Assembly: GCA_044869805.1 (NCBI GenBank)
Contig: JBIOXV010000105.1
Span: 62,001 to 126,000, forward strand
Length of the DNA: 64,000 bases
Origin: CAWDVR01 sp044869805
GTDB taxonomy: Bacteria > Acidobacteriota > Thermoanaerobaculia > Multivoradales > SZUA-115
Reading direction: 5' to 3'
Each line of letters opens with the position of its first letter. Within the stretch, counting starts at the first letter, position 1. Positions 27,864 to 36,934 of the stretch are shown piece by piece. A program made the translations under genes and the position numbers. The notes below the pieces were generated by a model that saw only the letters and a list, made by a program, of their open reading frames with translations, searched no databases and had not been told where the DNA came from.

Positions 27864-30800
27864 TAGAGTGGACTCTGCCGGTAGCCAGGCGTAGCCGGGT
27901 TGAACGGTCTGTCCGTCCGGCACCTTTCGATTACAAGGTCGACGAAGGACCAGCAATCATTGACGGCCGGAATCCATCGACCTGTGCTCCGACCAGGTCG
28001 AATCTGCTCGTTGACACAGTCCTCGTCGATGTACTGCATCTCGCGGCACGTGACCTTCGGCCCGGTTTCGGTGCTGTGGTCTACGACCTCAGTGCGAATC
28101 CCGGGGCAGTCACACCTGCCGTGGCCGGGGATTTCTCCGCCAGCTCTCCCCATTCCTCCCGACATCGTGTCCGTCTTCAGCCACTTGTGCGGGAGCCGGA
28201 GTGCGCCAAGGACCGGAAGATCAGCCGGTCGCCGGCAGAGCTCCACCTTCAAGCCGAGCGGGTCGAGGCGACCGATCGGGTCGTTGTCGGCATAGGCGAA
28301 GAGGCGATTTGGAGACAGTCCCGAGAACTTGAACCGCCTGAATGCGTCGAGCCCCAGCGGATCCACCCTCGCGTACCTCCCCGTCCCGTGCTCGTACCAG
28401 CGATGGACGTTGTAGTACACCTCCGCCCCCAGGCTCGCTTCCTCCCACGCCTCGTCCAACCACTGCCCGGGCAGGCGCAGGAACACGCCCGAGCCCTGCG
28501 CCGAGGGGGTGGTGAAGTCCCGCCCGAAGGACTCGAAGCCCCCGGACCACTGGAGCGCACCGGTGGTGCCGGTGGTGGCGATTGGAGTGCCGAGGTGATC
28601 GGTCGTCACCCAGCGCCAGGTTTCGGTGGTGCCCGTGAGATCGCGGAGCGCCACCGGCCGGCCGCCGAAGTAGAAGACGTGGCGGGCGGTGGGCGCCGCG
28701 TCCCGCTCCAGGGCATAGAGAATGCCCGCCGAGCTGTAGGTCGCAGTCACGGTCGAGGTGAGGAAATCCGGCGGGCAGCCGGGGTCCGGGATGCCCACGA
28801 AGCTCGACCACTCGCACACGTCCCCGCCCTCGAAGCCGTCGGCGAAGATCGGTGTCCCGGGCGTGCCGCGGGGCTCGAAGAGGCCTGCGCTGGCTCCGAC
28901 TGGCGCCGAAGCGCTCCCAGCCTCGGCATCCGGGTTGGGGATCGTCTCAGTGGCCAATCGCAGGAAGCCGCGGCCGTCGTAGGCCAGCTCGGTGGAGGTC
29001 TCGGCTGCGGGCCGGTTGAGCAGGGCGAGCTGACCCGCGGCGTCGTTGCCGAAGGCGACCGTGTTGCCGCCGCTTACCACCTCTTCCACATGCCCGGCCG
29101 GCGTGTACTGGTAGCTGCGCGTGCCGCTGGCACCTAGCGCCACCTGCGAGAGCCGAGCGGTGTTGCCGCCTCCAGCGTTCGGGGTATAGGCGTAGACATC
29201 CGTCGTCGAGTCGCGCGTCTCCGTGAGCCGGTTGCCGATCCGATCGTAGCTCCAGGCCAGTGAGCCCCACGGCCCCGTGCCGCCGGTCAGAAAGTACTGC
29301 ACGTCCTGGTAAGTGAAGCTGCGGCTCGCGGAGGGCGTCAGCACGTCGGCGACCGCGAGGACGTTGCCCTCCTTGTCCGTCGTGTAATCCCAATCGAGAC
29401 GCGGCGAGCCGCCGGCGAGAAGGACTCCGCTCGGCCGGTAGGCGAAGTCGAAGCTCCGCGTCTCGGTCTGACCGTTGGCGAGCGTCAAGCTGGCGAGTGG
29501 GCCGAAGGGCTTGTAGGTTGCTCCCGTGACCAGGTTGCGGTTGGAAAAGCCCGGCCGCTGTGCCGAGAGGGTTCTCGGCCGGTCCGCGAAGTCGTAGGCG
29601 TAGGTCGCGGTCACAAAGCCAGGATACACCACGGTCAGCGGGTTGCCGTTGGGGTCGTAGGTGCGGGTGAGCGCTCCATCCTGGAGCACTCTGCCGAAGC
29701 GATCGTAGGTGTAGTCGACGTCGGCGGGTTCGCGGGAGATCCTCGTCAGCCGGCCCTGCGAGAAGGCGACCAGCGGATCGTCGTAGGTGTAGGTGGTGTC
29801 GAGGTCGTCCTCGGGGTAGTCGACGAAGGTCAAGCGGTCGAAAGCGTCGAGGGCGCGCAGGACGGTCACCCCCCGGGCGTCGGTCGTGCTCGCGAGCTCG
29901 CCGTGGTCGTTGTAGCCGTGGCTGGTGGTGCCGGAGACCGGCGAAACCTCCGAGGTCATGCGGTCGCGATCACTGTAGACGTAGGCCGTAGTGCTGCCCT
30001 CACCGTCGGTGACGCTCGTCAAGTGATCCTGCACGTCGTAGCCGTAGCTCGTCATCATTGAGCCGCCGCCCGCCCCACCCCAGGGCTCGATGATCGAGGT
30101 CTGGCGGTTCAAGGCGTCGTAGGCGAAGACCCGCGTCGCCGGGTTGGTCTGGCCCGCCGAGGGGTGGTTGGCGTCCCAGGTGCGCTCGAGCCTTCCGTTG
30201 CAGTCGTAGGCGTGCTCGGTGACGGCCTCCTCGGGCCGGCCTGGGGCCATCACCACCTTGTCGAGCAGGCAGCGCGAGGAGTAGACGAACGAAGTCTCCG
30301 CCTCCGTGGCCCAGGTACTGGTGCCGAGCGAGCGCTCGCGCTTCTCGTTCACCCGGTTGCCGGCCGCATCGTAGGAGAAGACCAGGCGCTCGCGGGGCTG
30401 CGAGCTCGACAGGCAGCTCGTCGCGCTCGGGATCGAGACCGGGGTGCCGCGCCGCTCTTCGATCAGCCTGCCGGCGGGGTCGTAGAGGTACTGGATGGCG
30501 TTGCCTCGCGGCAGCACCGTGCAGAAGAGGTCGCCGAAGACGTTGTAGAAGTGCTCGGTCACCAGATCGTCGGCGGGCAGGTCTCCGAGACGCCGGATCT
30601 CGATCGGGCGGTTCATCGCGTCGTAGGTCGTGACCTCCACTTCGGGTGAAGGGTGGTTCTCCCGGCTGAGGCTCGAAACCTGGTTGAAGGCGGTGTAGGA
30701 GTAGGTCGTAGTGCCGACCAGCGGCTCGGTGCGGGTGAGCGGCAGGAGGTCGCCGCGCGTGGCGTCATAGGTGAAGCTCGTCACGTCCGCGGTGCCGTGG

Positions 30801-32845
30801 CCGGGCGGGTCGATCGTGAGCGGTTGGCCCGCGGCGTTGTAGGTCGTCATGGTCGAGAGCACGAAGCTCACACCGGGGTAGGTGGCCTCGGCTCCGCTCT
30901 CGGTGCGGGTCAAGAGGTTCCCGGTGGCGGCGTCGTAGGTGTTGGTGGTCTCGCGGAAGCCCACGCCCGAGGTCGAGGGCTGCTCGATGCTCGCAGGAAA
31001 GGCCGGGAAGTCTGGATCGTAGGCGAAGCTCGTGGTGCGAGCGAGCGCCGGCACGCCCGCGGCCTCGGTGCGCGAGATCACCTGGCCGTGTGCGTCGTAG
31101 GTGAATTCCGTGCGGTGGCCCTCGCCGTCGATCTCGGCCGCCACCCGCAGCGGGTGCGCCAGGTCGTAGATCAGCTCGGTGTTGGGGCCGAGCGAGCAGG
31201 CCGGGCAGTCGCCGGAGAGGGAGAGCACCTTGGGCTTAGAGCTCACCGTGTCGCGCCCCAGCGTGTAGACCGCTACCTGCCCCAGGGGATCGGTGACCGT
31301 GGTCTCGGTGGGCAGCGTCGGGTCGTCGTAGGCGAAGCTCCACACCTCGACCGCGTTCGGCCCGGTGGCGGAGGCATCGCCGCTCCAGGCGCGGGTGACG
31401 TTGCCAAAGTCGTCGTACTCCCAGGCGTGCAGCACCCGGCGCGTGTCGGTCGTCGAGACCAGCTCCATCCGGGTGAGGTAGCCCGAGTGCCGGCTGTCGG
31501 TGTAGAAGAAGTCGATCTTGCGCCCGTCGGGGCGGGCAACGCGGGTCAGATCCTGGCCGGACCAGGTGTAGGCCCAGACCCGCGTCTCGGTGCCTCCGAC
31601 GCCTACCTCGGTGATCGACTTGAGCTTGCCGGTGCCCGTGACGGGAGCGTCGTCGTAGGCAAACGTCTCGCTGCGGCCGTCCGGGAACGACACCGAGGCC
31701 AGCCGACCGGCGATGTAGCTCGCGGTCTTGGCGTTGCCGTTGCGGTCGGAGGTAGAGAGCCACAGCCCGGCAGCGTCGAATTCGTCGACCGTGCCGTCAA
31801 GGCCGCTCAATTTCCACCCGGCTCCCGTGTCGGTGAGCTTGCGATACTCGTCCGACGGCGCCACCCGCTCGTAGGCGCCGTCCGCGTCCTCGTCCCGGAA
31901 CTCGCGATAGGTGGCGAAGCGGGTCAAGAGAAAGACGTGCGAGGCGTCCGGCGCAACGACGACCCTCTCGGAGTAGTCGTGCATGAAATAGCGGCCCAGC
32001 TCCTGCTTCACCCGATCACTGCCAGGTGCTCCCAGGGCGCCCACTCCGCCGGCGGCGTAGCGCAGGCGCGCGCCGGGGCCGAGCGAGGGGTCGCCGCCGC
32101 TGCCGACCGAGGGCCCGCCGCCGCCCGCGCTCGTGCCGTGCCGCGGGCAGCGGCGGCAGCTCTCGCCCCCCTCGGTGCAGGCGTCCATCCGCGGCTGCCT
32201 GCAACCCAAGGCCTCGGCCAGGACCGGCGGAAGTGCCTGGAGGCTCGGAATGTCCAGGCGCTTGGGGCAGGCCGCATCGCTCTGGCAGGTGAAGATGCTC
32301 ACCGCGTAGGTGCCGGCGACCGGACCGGACGGCTCAGCGCAGGTCAGGCCGGGGATCACCAGGATCGTCTCCGCGAAGTCCACGTCGAGCGAGCCGTCGA
32401 GCCCGATCACGCCGCAGTTGGCGATCTGGTCGCAGTCCACGTCGATCTCAGGGTTGCAGCTCGCCGGGGGCGTGCCGCCTTCGAACCAGTACACCAGCAC
32501 GTTTCCCGCCACACCGAACTGCTCGTTGCCCGGGTTCTCGAAGGGAACCCGGACCTCGACGTCGCAGCCTTCCACGACAGGATCGCAGGCCGGGTCGCTC
32601 TTCTGCGCGTAGGGTCCCAGGTCCAGGCTCTTGTAGCAGCGCTGGCCGAAGCAGTTGGCGTTGGCCGGGCTCGAGCCGGGGAGGTCTTCGACGAAGATCA
32701 CGTCGGGAAACGTGCCGATGGTCGGGCACTGGCGCGGTTGGGCGCCAGCGCGAGTGGCGAAGAAGAGCAGGAGAACCGCGGCCGCGAGGGCGGCCAGGAC
32801 CGAAGCGAGCTGGGGAGCGGGGCTGCTGAAGACTCTTGGACGCAT
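27863..32845 (-). CDS. RHS/YD-repeat protein with C-terminal toxin candidate
   Basis: 1660 residues. Signal peptide (1-35, cleaved near GAQ), a cysteine-rich N-terminal domain to about 240, then many YD repeats (YDxxGR/YDAxNR type) to about 1330 that should form the RHS shell. A FADGFEGGDVCEW segment lies at 1334, followed by the RHS-core end (RHVFYFGG, TDHLGTP, GRYARVDPLGL) and the closing LDPLGL near 1532. The variable tail (1533-1660) has HKW at 1553, eight cysteines and NDCWSF with Cys1631. A papain/NlpC-type Cys-His enzyme is possible but unproven. ATG with AAGGAGT; follows the TPR gene by 18 bases. Confidence 0.9.
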   Translation of the reverse strand: MRPRVFSSPAPQLASVLAALAAAVLLLFFATRAGAQPRQCPTIGTFPDVIFVEDLPGSSPANANCFGQRCYKSLDLGPYAQKSDPACDPVVEGCDVEVRVPFENPGNEQFGVAGNVLVYWFEGGTPPASCNPEIDVDCDQIANCGVIGLDGSLDVDFAETILVIPGLTCAEPSGPVAGTYAVSIFTCQSDAACPKRLDIPSLQALPPVLAEALGCRQPRMDACTEGGESCRRCPRHGTSAGGGGPSVGSGGDPSLGPGARLRYAAGGVGALGAPGSDRVKQELGRYFMHDYSERVVVAPDASHVFLLTRFATYREFRDEDADGAYERVAPSDEYRKLTDTGAGWKLSGLDGTVDEFDAAGLWLSTSDRNGNAKTASYIAGRLASVSFPDGRSETFAYDDAPVTGTGKLKSITEVGVGGTETRVWAYTWSGQDLTRVARPDGRKIDFFYTDSRHSGYLTRMELVSTTDTRRVLHAWEYDDFGNVTRAWSGDASATGPNAVEVWSFAYDDPTLPTETTVTDPLGQVAVYTLGRDTVSSKPKVLSLSGDCPACSLGPNTELIYDLAHPLRVAAEIDGEGHRTEFTYDAHGQVISRTEAAGVPALARTTSFAYDPDFPAFPASIEQPSTSGVGFRETTNTYDAATGNLLTRTESGAEATYPGVSFVLSTMTTYNAAGQPLTIDPPGHGTADVTSFTYDATRGDLLPLTRTEPLVGTTTYSYTAFNQVSSLSRENHPSPEVEVTTYDAMNRPIEIRRLGDLPADDLVTEHFYNVFGDLFCTVLPRGNAIQYLYDPAGRLIEERRGTPVSIPSATSCLSSSQPRERLVFSYDAAGNRVNEKRERSLGTSTWATEAETSFVYSSRCLLDKVVMAPGRPEEAVTEHAYDCNGRLERTWDANHPSAGQTNPATRVFAYDALNRQTSIIEPWGGAGGGSMMTSYGYDVQDHLTSVTDGEGSTTAYVYSDRDRMTSEVSPVSGTTSHGYNDHGELASTTDARGVTVLRALDAFDRLTFVDYPEDDLDTTYTYDDPLVAFSQGRLTRISREPADVDYTYDRFGRVLQDGALTRTYDPNGNPLTVVYPGFVTATYAYDFADRPRTLSAQRPGFSNRNLVTGATYKPFGPLASLTLANGQTETRSFDFAYRPSGVLLAGGSPRLDWDYTTDKEGNVLAVADVLTPSASRSFTYQDVQYFLTGGTGPWGSLAWSYDRIGNRLTETRDSTTDVYAYTPNAGGGNTARLSQVALGASGTRSYQYTPAGHVEEVVSGGNTVAFGNDAAGQLALLNRPAAETSTELAYDGRGFLRLATETIPNPDAEAGSASAPVGASAGLFEPRGTPGTPIFADGFEGGDVCEWSSFVGIPDPGCPPDFLTSTVTATYSSAGILYALERDAAPTARHVFYFGGRPVALRDLTGTTETWRWVTTDHLGTPIATTGTTGALQWSGGFESFGRDFTTPSAQGSGVFLRLPGQWLDEAWEEASLGAEVYYNVHRWYEHGTGRYARVDPLGLDAFRRFKFSGLSPNRLFAYADNDPIGRLDPLGLKVELCRRPADLPVLGALRLPHKWLKTDTMSGGMGRAGGEIPGHGRCDCPGIRTEVVDHSTETGPKVTCREMQYIDEDCVNEQIRPGRSTGRWIPAVNDCWSFVDLVIERCRTDRPFNPATPGYRQSPL

Positions 32846-32863
32846 GACGACTCCTTTCCGGCC

Positions 32864-33571
32864 TTAGGTGCGGTGCTCGCTGAAAGGCTTTGTAGAGGTG
32901 GGATGCTGAGTGTGGAAACCTGGTCCGTCCGGCGGCAGGTCGCCGGAGAGGCTGGCGATCCCTCGCGCTTCGAGCTGCCGGACCCGTGCGAGAGCCACCT
33001 CAGCCTCGGGGACCAGCCCCGCCTGCTCCAGCACGACCGCGGTGCGGCCCCAGACCTCGGCCTCATGGCGGGCTTCTCCAGACTCGACGAAGTGGCCGAT
33101 GGCCCGCTCGAGATGCCGGAGGGATTTCCCGAACTCGCCGAGGAGCCAGGCCTGAAGGCCGAGCATGGCTTCGAGGGCGCCGAAGACCAGCGGGTCGCCC
33201 GAGCCGTGAAGAGCGAGGAGCCGGGCCAAGGCCGCCGGCGCCGCCGCTCGCGATGCACGCCCTTCGTGCAGCCACGCCTCTGCCTCCACGCAGTAGGCCG
33301 TGGCTGCCAGGTCGGCGGCGATCAGGAGCAGCGGCCGGGCCGCCGGGCGCCGCTCTTCCTCGGCCGTGGGGAGAGCCGTCGCGAGCGCCGAGGAGGCCAA
33401 GGCCCGTGCCGCTGCCGGAGACTGCGGTAGGGCGGCCGAGGCGCGGGCCACGAGCTCCAGTCCCAGGCGCAGGCGGGCTGCGAGAGGTTGCCGGCGTAGG
33501 CGAGTGCCCAGAGAAGGTGAACCTGGCACCCGATACTCGGGTGAGGCGCCGGAATCGAGCAGCGACCTCAC
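32864..33571 (-). CDS. TPR-like helical protein upstream of RHS
   Basis: 235 residues, alanine/leucine-rich and all helical, with TPR-like hairpins from about 60 to 200 (for example GEFGKSLRHLERAIGHF). No signal or membrane segment. The GTG start overlaps the stop of the pterin-dehydratase-like gene (GTGA), and the RHS gene starts 18 bases after its stop, so it is the middle gene of a three-gene unit. It could be a chaperone or adaptor for the RHS protein or its export; nothing in the sequence decides this. Confidence 0.7.
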   Translation of the reverse strand: MRSLLDSGASPEYRVPGSPSLGTRLRRQPLAARLRLGLELVARASAALPQSPAAARALASSALATALPTAEEERRPAARPLLLIAADLAATAYCVEAEAWLHEGRASRAAAPAALARLLALHGSGDPLVFGALEAMLGLQAWLLGEFGKSLRHLERAIGHFVESGEARHEAEVWGRTAVVLEQAGLVPEAEVALARVRQLEARGIASLSGDLPPDGPGFHTQHPTSTKPFSEHRT

Positions 33572-33897
33572 GACGCCTTCCTCCCGTAGAGCCGGTCGAG
33601 GGCCGCCGCGCCAGCGAGATCTCGGTCGGTCAGGCCGTGCTCGCCAGAGCCCCGGAGGGTCACCTCCACCGAGCCGTTCTCGGCCTGCATCAGCACCGCT
33701 CGCAGCTCGTGCTCGTGGATCAGGTCGCGCGCCAGCCGCAGGAAGTCGCCTGCCCTGTCGCTCTCGGCGAAGGGGAAGAGGGAGCGGATCTCCTGGCCGT
33801 CGGCAGATCGCTCCCACTCGGGCAGAGCAGCGAGCAGTCCCTGGATTCGCTCGGATTTGAGCTTGGCGTGGAGCACAGGGCTGCTCTTGGCGGTCAT
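33568..33897 (-). CDS. Pterin-4a-carbinolamine dehydratase-like protein without catalytic histidines
   Basis: 109 residues. The pattern LLAALPEW, SLFPF, a helix ending in LIHEHEL, VEVTLRG and GLTDRDLAGAAALD follows the PCD/DCoH fold end to end. In true dehydratases a HHP motif and a later histidine after the last strand form the active site; here the aligned positions are LR (or EL) and SG, so dehydration of carbinolamine is unlikely. GGAGGGAG lies about 11 bases before the ATG. First gene of the RHS operon, divergent from the HTH-TPR regulator. A dimerisation or regulatory role, as DCoH has, is a reasonable inference. Confidence 0.7.
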   Translation of the reverse strand: MTAKSSPVLHAKLKSERIQGLLAALPEWERSADGQEIRSLFPFAESDRAGDFLRLARDLIHEHELRAVLMQAENGSVEVTLRGSGEHGLTDRDLAGAAALDRLYGRKAS

Positions 33898-34119
33898 GGT
33901 TGCAGGGCTCCCTCCTGCTGTGCTCGCCGCGCCTCCTGCCGGCAAGGGGCAGCTCAGCGAGCGAGTTCTTGACGATCTCAATGCAACGACAACGACGATA
34001 TTACAGCTACTGTCGGTTTTGCAAGCCGGGCCTTGGGCGGGCGCCTCGGCTGTGGAGGCGAGCGGGTGCACGGCGACCCGCTTGCCCGGCCTGAGTCGTT
34101 GGACTAGCGTCCATTCAAC
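33898..34119. other. Divergent promoter region between RHS operon and HTH-TPR regulator
   Basis: 222 bp holding a markedly AT-richer stretch around 33965-34020 in an otherwise GC-rich area. TTGACG occurs at 33969-33974 but without a well-spaced -10. Control of the RHS operon by the adjacent HTH protein would act here. Confidence 0.45.
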
Positions 34120-35829
34120 ATGCGTGGGATGCCACTCGCCGAGCAGGCGAAGGAGAGCGCTCGCCGGCTAGCTCTCGAGCTCAAGGCTTTGCTCCGCGAC
34201 TCGGGCCAGCCCGCCCTGGCGGTGAGCCGGTCTCTCGGCCGAGCGCCGGAGTACCTGACCCGCGTGTTCAATGGCAGGGTGGAGCTCAAGATGAAGGATG
34301 CGTTCGGCATCCTGCAAGCGCTCGCCGTGAACCCGGGGGCGTTCTTCGAGAGCCACTTCCGGAGTGCCAATGGAGGGCAAGCTGCGAGAGGCGAGGCCAA
34401 GACCGAGTCGAGAGCCGGAGGCTCGACCGTCGACGAACTACTGATACCTGCCCTCGATGCGCGGCAGGAGGCCCCCCACGAGCTGCTTGCCTCGACCCGC
34501 GCGGCCCTTCGGCGGCGCATCGTGGCCGCGGGGGCGAATCAGCGCGCAGTGAGCCGGGACCTCGGCCTGCCGAGGGATGCGCTGGGCCAAGCGCTGCGCG
34601 ACGGCACGGACCTCACGGCATGGCACGTATTCGGCGTGCTGATGGCGACGGAGACGCCGGCGGAGGCGTTCTTCCGCGAAGTCGTGGCCCGGCCGGCCGT
34701 GGAACAGCGTCGGCCGAAGTTCGCGCCAACGCCATCTGAGCTCGCATCCCATCCAGGAAGCGAGGCCACAGGCTATGGAGACTTCGTCCGTCTGTCACCG
34801 GAGGGGAAAGTGGCCTGGCTGTCACATCATCCAGAGGGCGCGGCGTTCTTCACCTGCCGCGACCTCATCGAGAAGAGTGAAGCCGTTCGCGACTCGGATT
34901 CGGCAGCCATGCTGGCGATGTCCCGCGCCGCGGTGGCGTGCGCCGAGGCCTTCCCCGCTTCAGGTGAGCTTCATGCTCTCGCGGACGACATCCGGGCGGA
35001 GGCCTGGGCCTCCTTGTCTAACGCTCTCAAGGTACGCGGCCTCCTGCGCGAAGCCGAGGGAGCGTCGAGCAACGCACAACTCCACCTCGCCTCAGGCAGC
35101 GGCGATCCTCTGCTCAAGGCCAAGCTGTTGTGGCTGAAGGGATCACTGCGTATCGAGCAGCGCCGGCTCCGGCAGGCGATCGAGCTACTTGACGAGGCCC
35201 GTCGTCTCTACATCTCGATCAACGATCGCCAGGCGGAGGCCAAGACTCTCCTCACTCTAGGCCGTGCTTACTGGATGGCGGACCGAATCGAGGACGCGAT
35301 TGCTTGCGTTTTCAGCGCGGCCCGACGGGCCGACAGCGAAAGAGACCCGCTCCTAAAGGTTCACGCCTTCCAGAACCTCGCAGGGTACTTGGAGGCAGCC
35401 GGGCAGCCTCGGCTGGCTTTAGCGATTCTCGAGCGCACGGACGCCTTGTTCGAGGAATCGGCCGGCCCCTTGCTCAAGCTGCGCAAGCGCTGGGTAGAAG
35501 GGCGCCTCCTCGCGCGAGTAGACCGCTTAGGCGAGGCGATTACGATCCTCGACTCCGTCCGCCAGCGCTTCACCGACCTGGGCATGGCGTTCGATGCCGC
35601 TCTCGCCGCGCTCGATCTCGCGACCTTCTACGCCCAGCTCGGCAAGCTGCACGAGGTCGAAGAGCTCGCCACCGAGATGTACCCGGTCTTCGTCTCCCGC
35701 GACATTCCCCGCGAAGCCACCGCCGCCCTCCTCCTCTTCGCTGAAGCCGCCCGCGCCCACACCGCCACCGTCGCCTCGATCACCGAGGTAGCAGAGCGCC
35801 TGAAGAAGATCCAGAGCCGGAAGGGCTAG
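34120..35829 (+). CDS. HTH-TPR regulator, RRNPP-like architecture
   Basis: 569 residues. Two helix-turn-helix units at the N-terminus (about 8-75 with AVSRSLGRAPEYLTRVFNG, and about 118-190 with AVSRDLGLPRDALGQALRDG), each XRE-like, then TPR-like repeats from about 235 to the end. The C-terminal 350 residues are paralogous to the TPR protein at 24719. The architecture recalls RRNPP peptide-responsive regulators, but these have one HTH and are usually shorter. Divergent from the RHS operon, so it may control it. ATG at 34120, with a second ATG at 34129. No clear SD. Confidence 0.82.
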   Translation: MRGMPLAEQAKESARRLALELKALLRDSGQPALAVSRSLGRAPEYLTRVFNGRVELKMKDAFGILQALAVNPGAFFESHFRSANGGQAARGEAKTESRAGGSTVDELLIPALDARQEAPHELLASTRAALRRRIVAAGANQRAVSRDLGLPRDALGQALRDGTDLTAWHVFGVLMATETPAEAFFREVVARPAVEQRRPKFAPTPSELASHPGSEATGYGDFVRLSPEGKVAWLSHHPEGAAFFTCRDLIEKSEAVRDSDSAAMLAMSRAAVACAEAFPASGELHALADDIRAEAWASLSNALKVRGLLREAEGASSNAQLHLASGSGDPLLKAKLLWLKGSLRIEQRRLRQAIELLDEARRLYISINDRQAEAKTLLTLGRAYWMADRIEDAIACVFSAARRADSERDPLLKVHAFQNLAGYLEAAGQPRLALAILERTDALFEESAGPLLKLRKRWVEGRLLARVDRLGEAITILDSVRQRFTDLGMAFDAALAALDLATFYAQLGKLHEVEELATEMYPVFVSRDIPREATAALLLFAEAARAHTATVASITEVAERLKKIQSRKG

Positions 35830-35914
35830 CCCGAGGTCTCACCGCGGCTCGGTCACGAGGCCGGATCTCCGCGGCCACTCGCTCCGAAGCGCGCTCAGAG
35901 GCATAGACCGAGGC

Positions 35915-36847
35915 TCACGCCGCTCCCCGCCGGGCGACTCCGCTGCGCGCCTTGCGCGCTGGGCGCTTGGCGACATGGGCCGGGGCGGGACGCTCCGCGG
36001 CCCGTGGTGCGGCGGCCGCGGCGCGGCGCCGGGCGCTCGCCTCGAGCTCGGAGTCGATCAAGGCCAGGATCTCGCCCCAGGTCACGCCGCGCACCAGCTC
36101 CCGCGCCGGGTCGGCCACGGCCGTCACCTGCGGCACGCCGGCGTAGAGCTCGCCGTAGAAGGCCGCGGGCGTGATCTCGAGCTCGCCCAGGACGGCGAGC
36201 ACGTGCTCGGCCTTGAGCACCACGTTGCCGCGCAGCACCTGGCTCAGGTAGTCGGGGTGCTCGCCCAGCCGCCGGCTGATGTCGCGCTGCAGCAAGCCTG
36301 CGCGCCGGATCTTCAGGCGCAGCAGCTCCTTGACGCGGGCGCTGTGGCGCGTGGCCTCGATCTGTTCGCGGCGGCGCGCGCCCTTGACCGGGCGCTTGGG
36401 CTGCCGCTCTGGGCGCGCCGGCTGGCGTGCCGCCAGGGCCTCGCGGATAAAGCGCCTGGCCTCGGCGGCCGTGACCGGGCCGGGCGCCGGGGATCCCAAC
36501 TGGCTGGCCCGGCCCGCACGCATGCCGGCCTCGGAGCGGCCGGCCGCCGGCCGCTGCGCCGCGGCGGCGCTCGGCTCCTGCCCAGGGCCGTGCACCCTCT
36601 CGCCGGCGCCGGACGGCCGCCCGCCGGCCGCCAGCTCGGCGTAGAAGTCCTCGACCTCCACGCCGCAGAGCTTCAGCACGCGAAAAACCAAATCCTCTTT
36701 GAGGCGTGCCTTGCCGGCGAAGACCTGCGACAGGTAGCTCGGGTGCTGGCCCAGACGCACGCTCACCTGGCGCTGGGTGAGGCCCGCCCGCCGGAGGGTC
36801 TTCTGGAGCAGCGCCACCAGACGGCGCAGCTCGTCGCTCGGGCTCAT
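35915..36847 (-). CDS. Tandem XRE-type HTH DNA-binding protein
   Basis: 310 residues with two similar HTH domains: residues 5-75 (LTQRQVSVRLGQHPSYLSQVFAG) and about 165-235 (LLQRDISRRLGEHPDYLSQVLRG), joined by a basic, Pro/Ala-rich linker and followed by a basic tail. The two halves share the pattern HP-YLSQV-G---LK and an FYxEL end, so they arose by internal duplication. Probably a DNA-binding regulator. Convergent with the HTH-TPR gene. A TAGAAT hexamer at 36857-36862 lies nine bases before the ATG, with no SD. A degenerate copy lies at 25967-26058. Confidence 0.85.
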   Translation of the reverse strand: MSPSDELRRLVALLQKTLRRAGLTQRQVSVRLGQHPSYLSQVFAGKARLKEDLVFRVLKLCGVEVEDFYAELAAGGRPSGAGERVHGPGQEPSAAAAQRPAAGRSEAGMRAGRASQLGSPAPGPVTAAEARRFIREALAARQPARPERQPKRPVKGARRREQIEATRHSARVKELLRLKIRRAGLLQRDISRRLGEHPDYLSQVLRGNVVLKAEHVLAVLGELEITPAAFYGELYAGVPQVTAVADPARELVRGVTWGEILALIDSELEASARRRAAAAAPRAAERPAPAHVAKRPARKARSGVARRGAA

Positions 36848-36856
36848 GAGGGGGAG

Positions 36857-36862
36857 ATTCTA
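36857..36862 (-). promoter_or_regulatory. Candidate -10 hexamer of the tandem-HTH gene
   Basis: TAGAAT (five of six consensus) on the minus strand, nine bases from the ATG. No -35 match at 16-18 bases. Confidence 0.35.
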
Positions 36863-36934
36863 CCCTTGTTGCGAACCTTTCTTCCGCCGTCTCGTATGAA
36901 CGACGGAACCGCCAACGGCGGAAGGGAGGACTGC

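Noticed and set aside
33965..34004. TTGACG as the -35 of a promoter for the HTH-TPR gene
   Set aside because: No -10 occurs at 16-19 bases; the next AT-rich hexamer is about 24 bases away.
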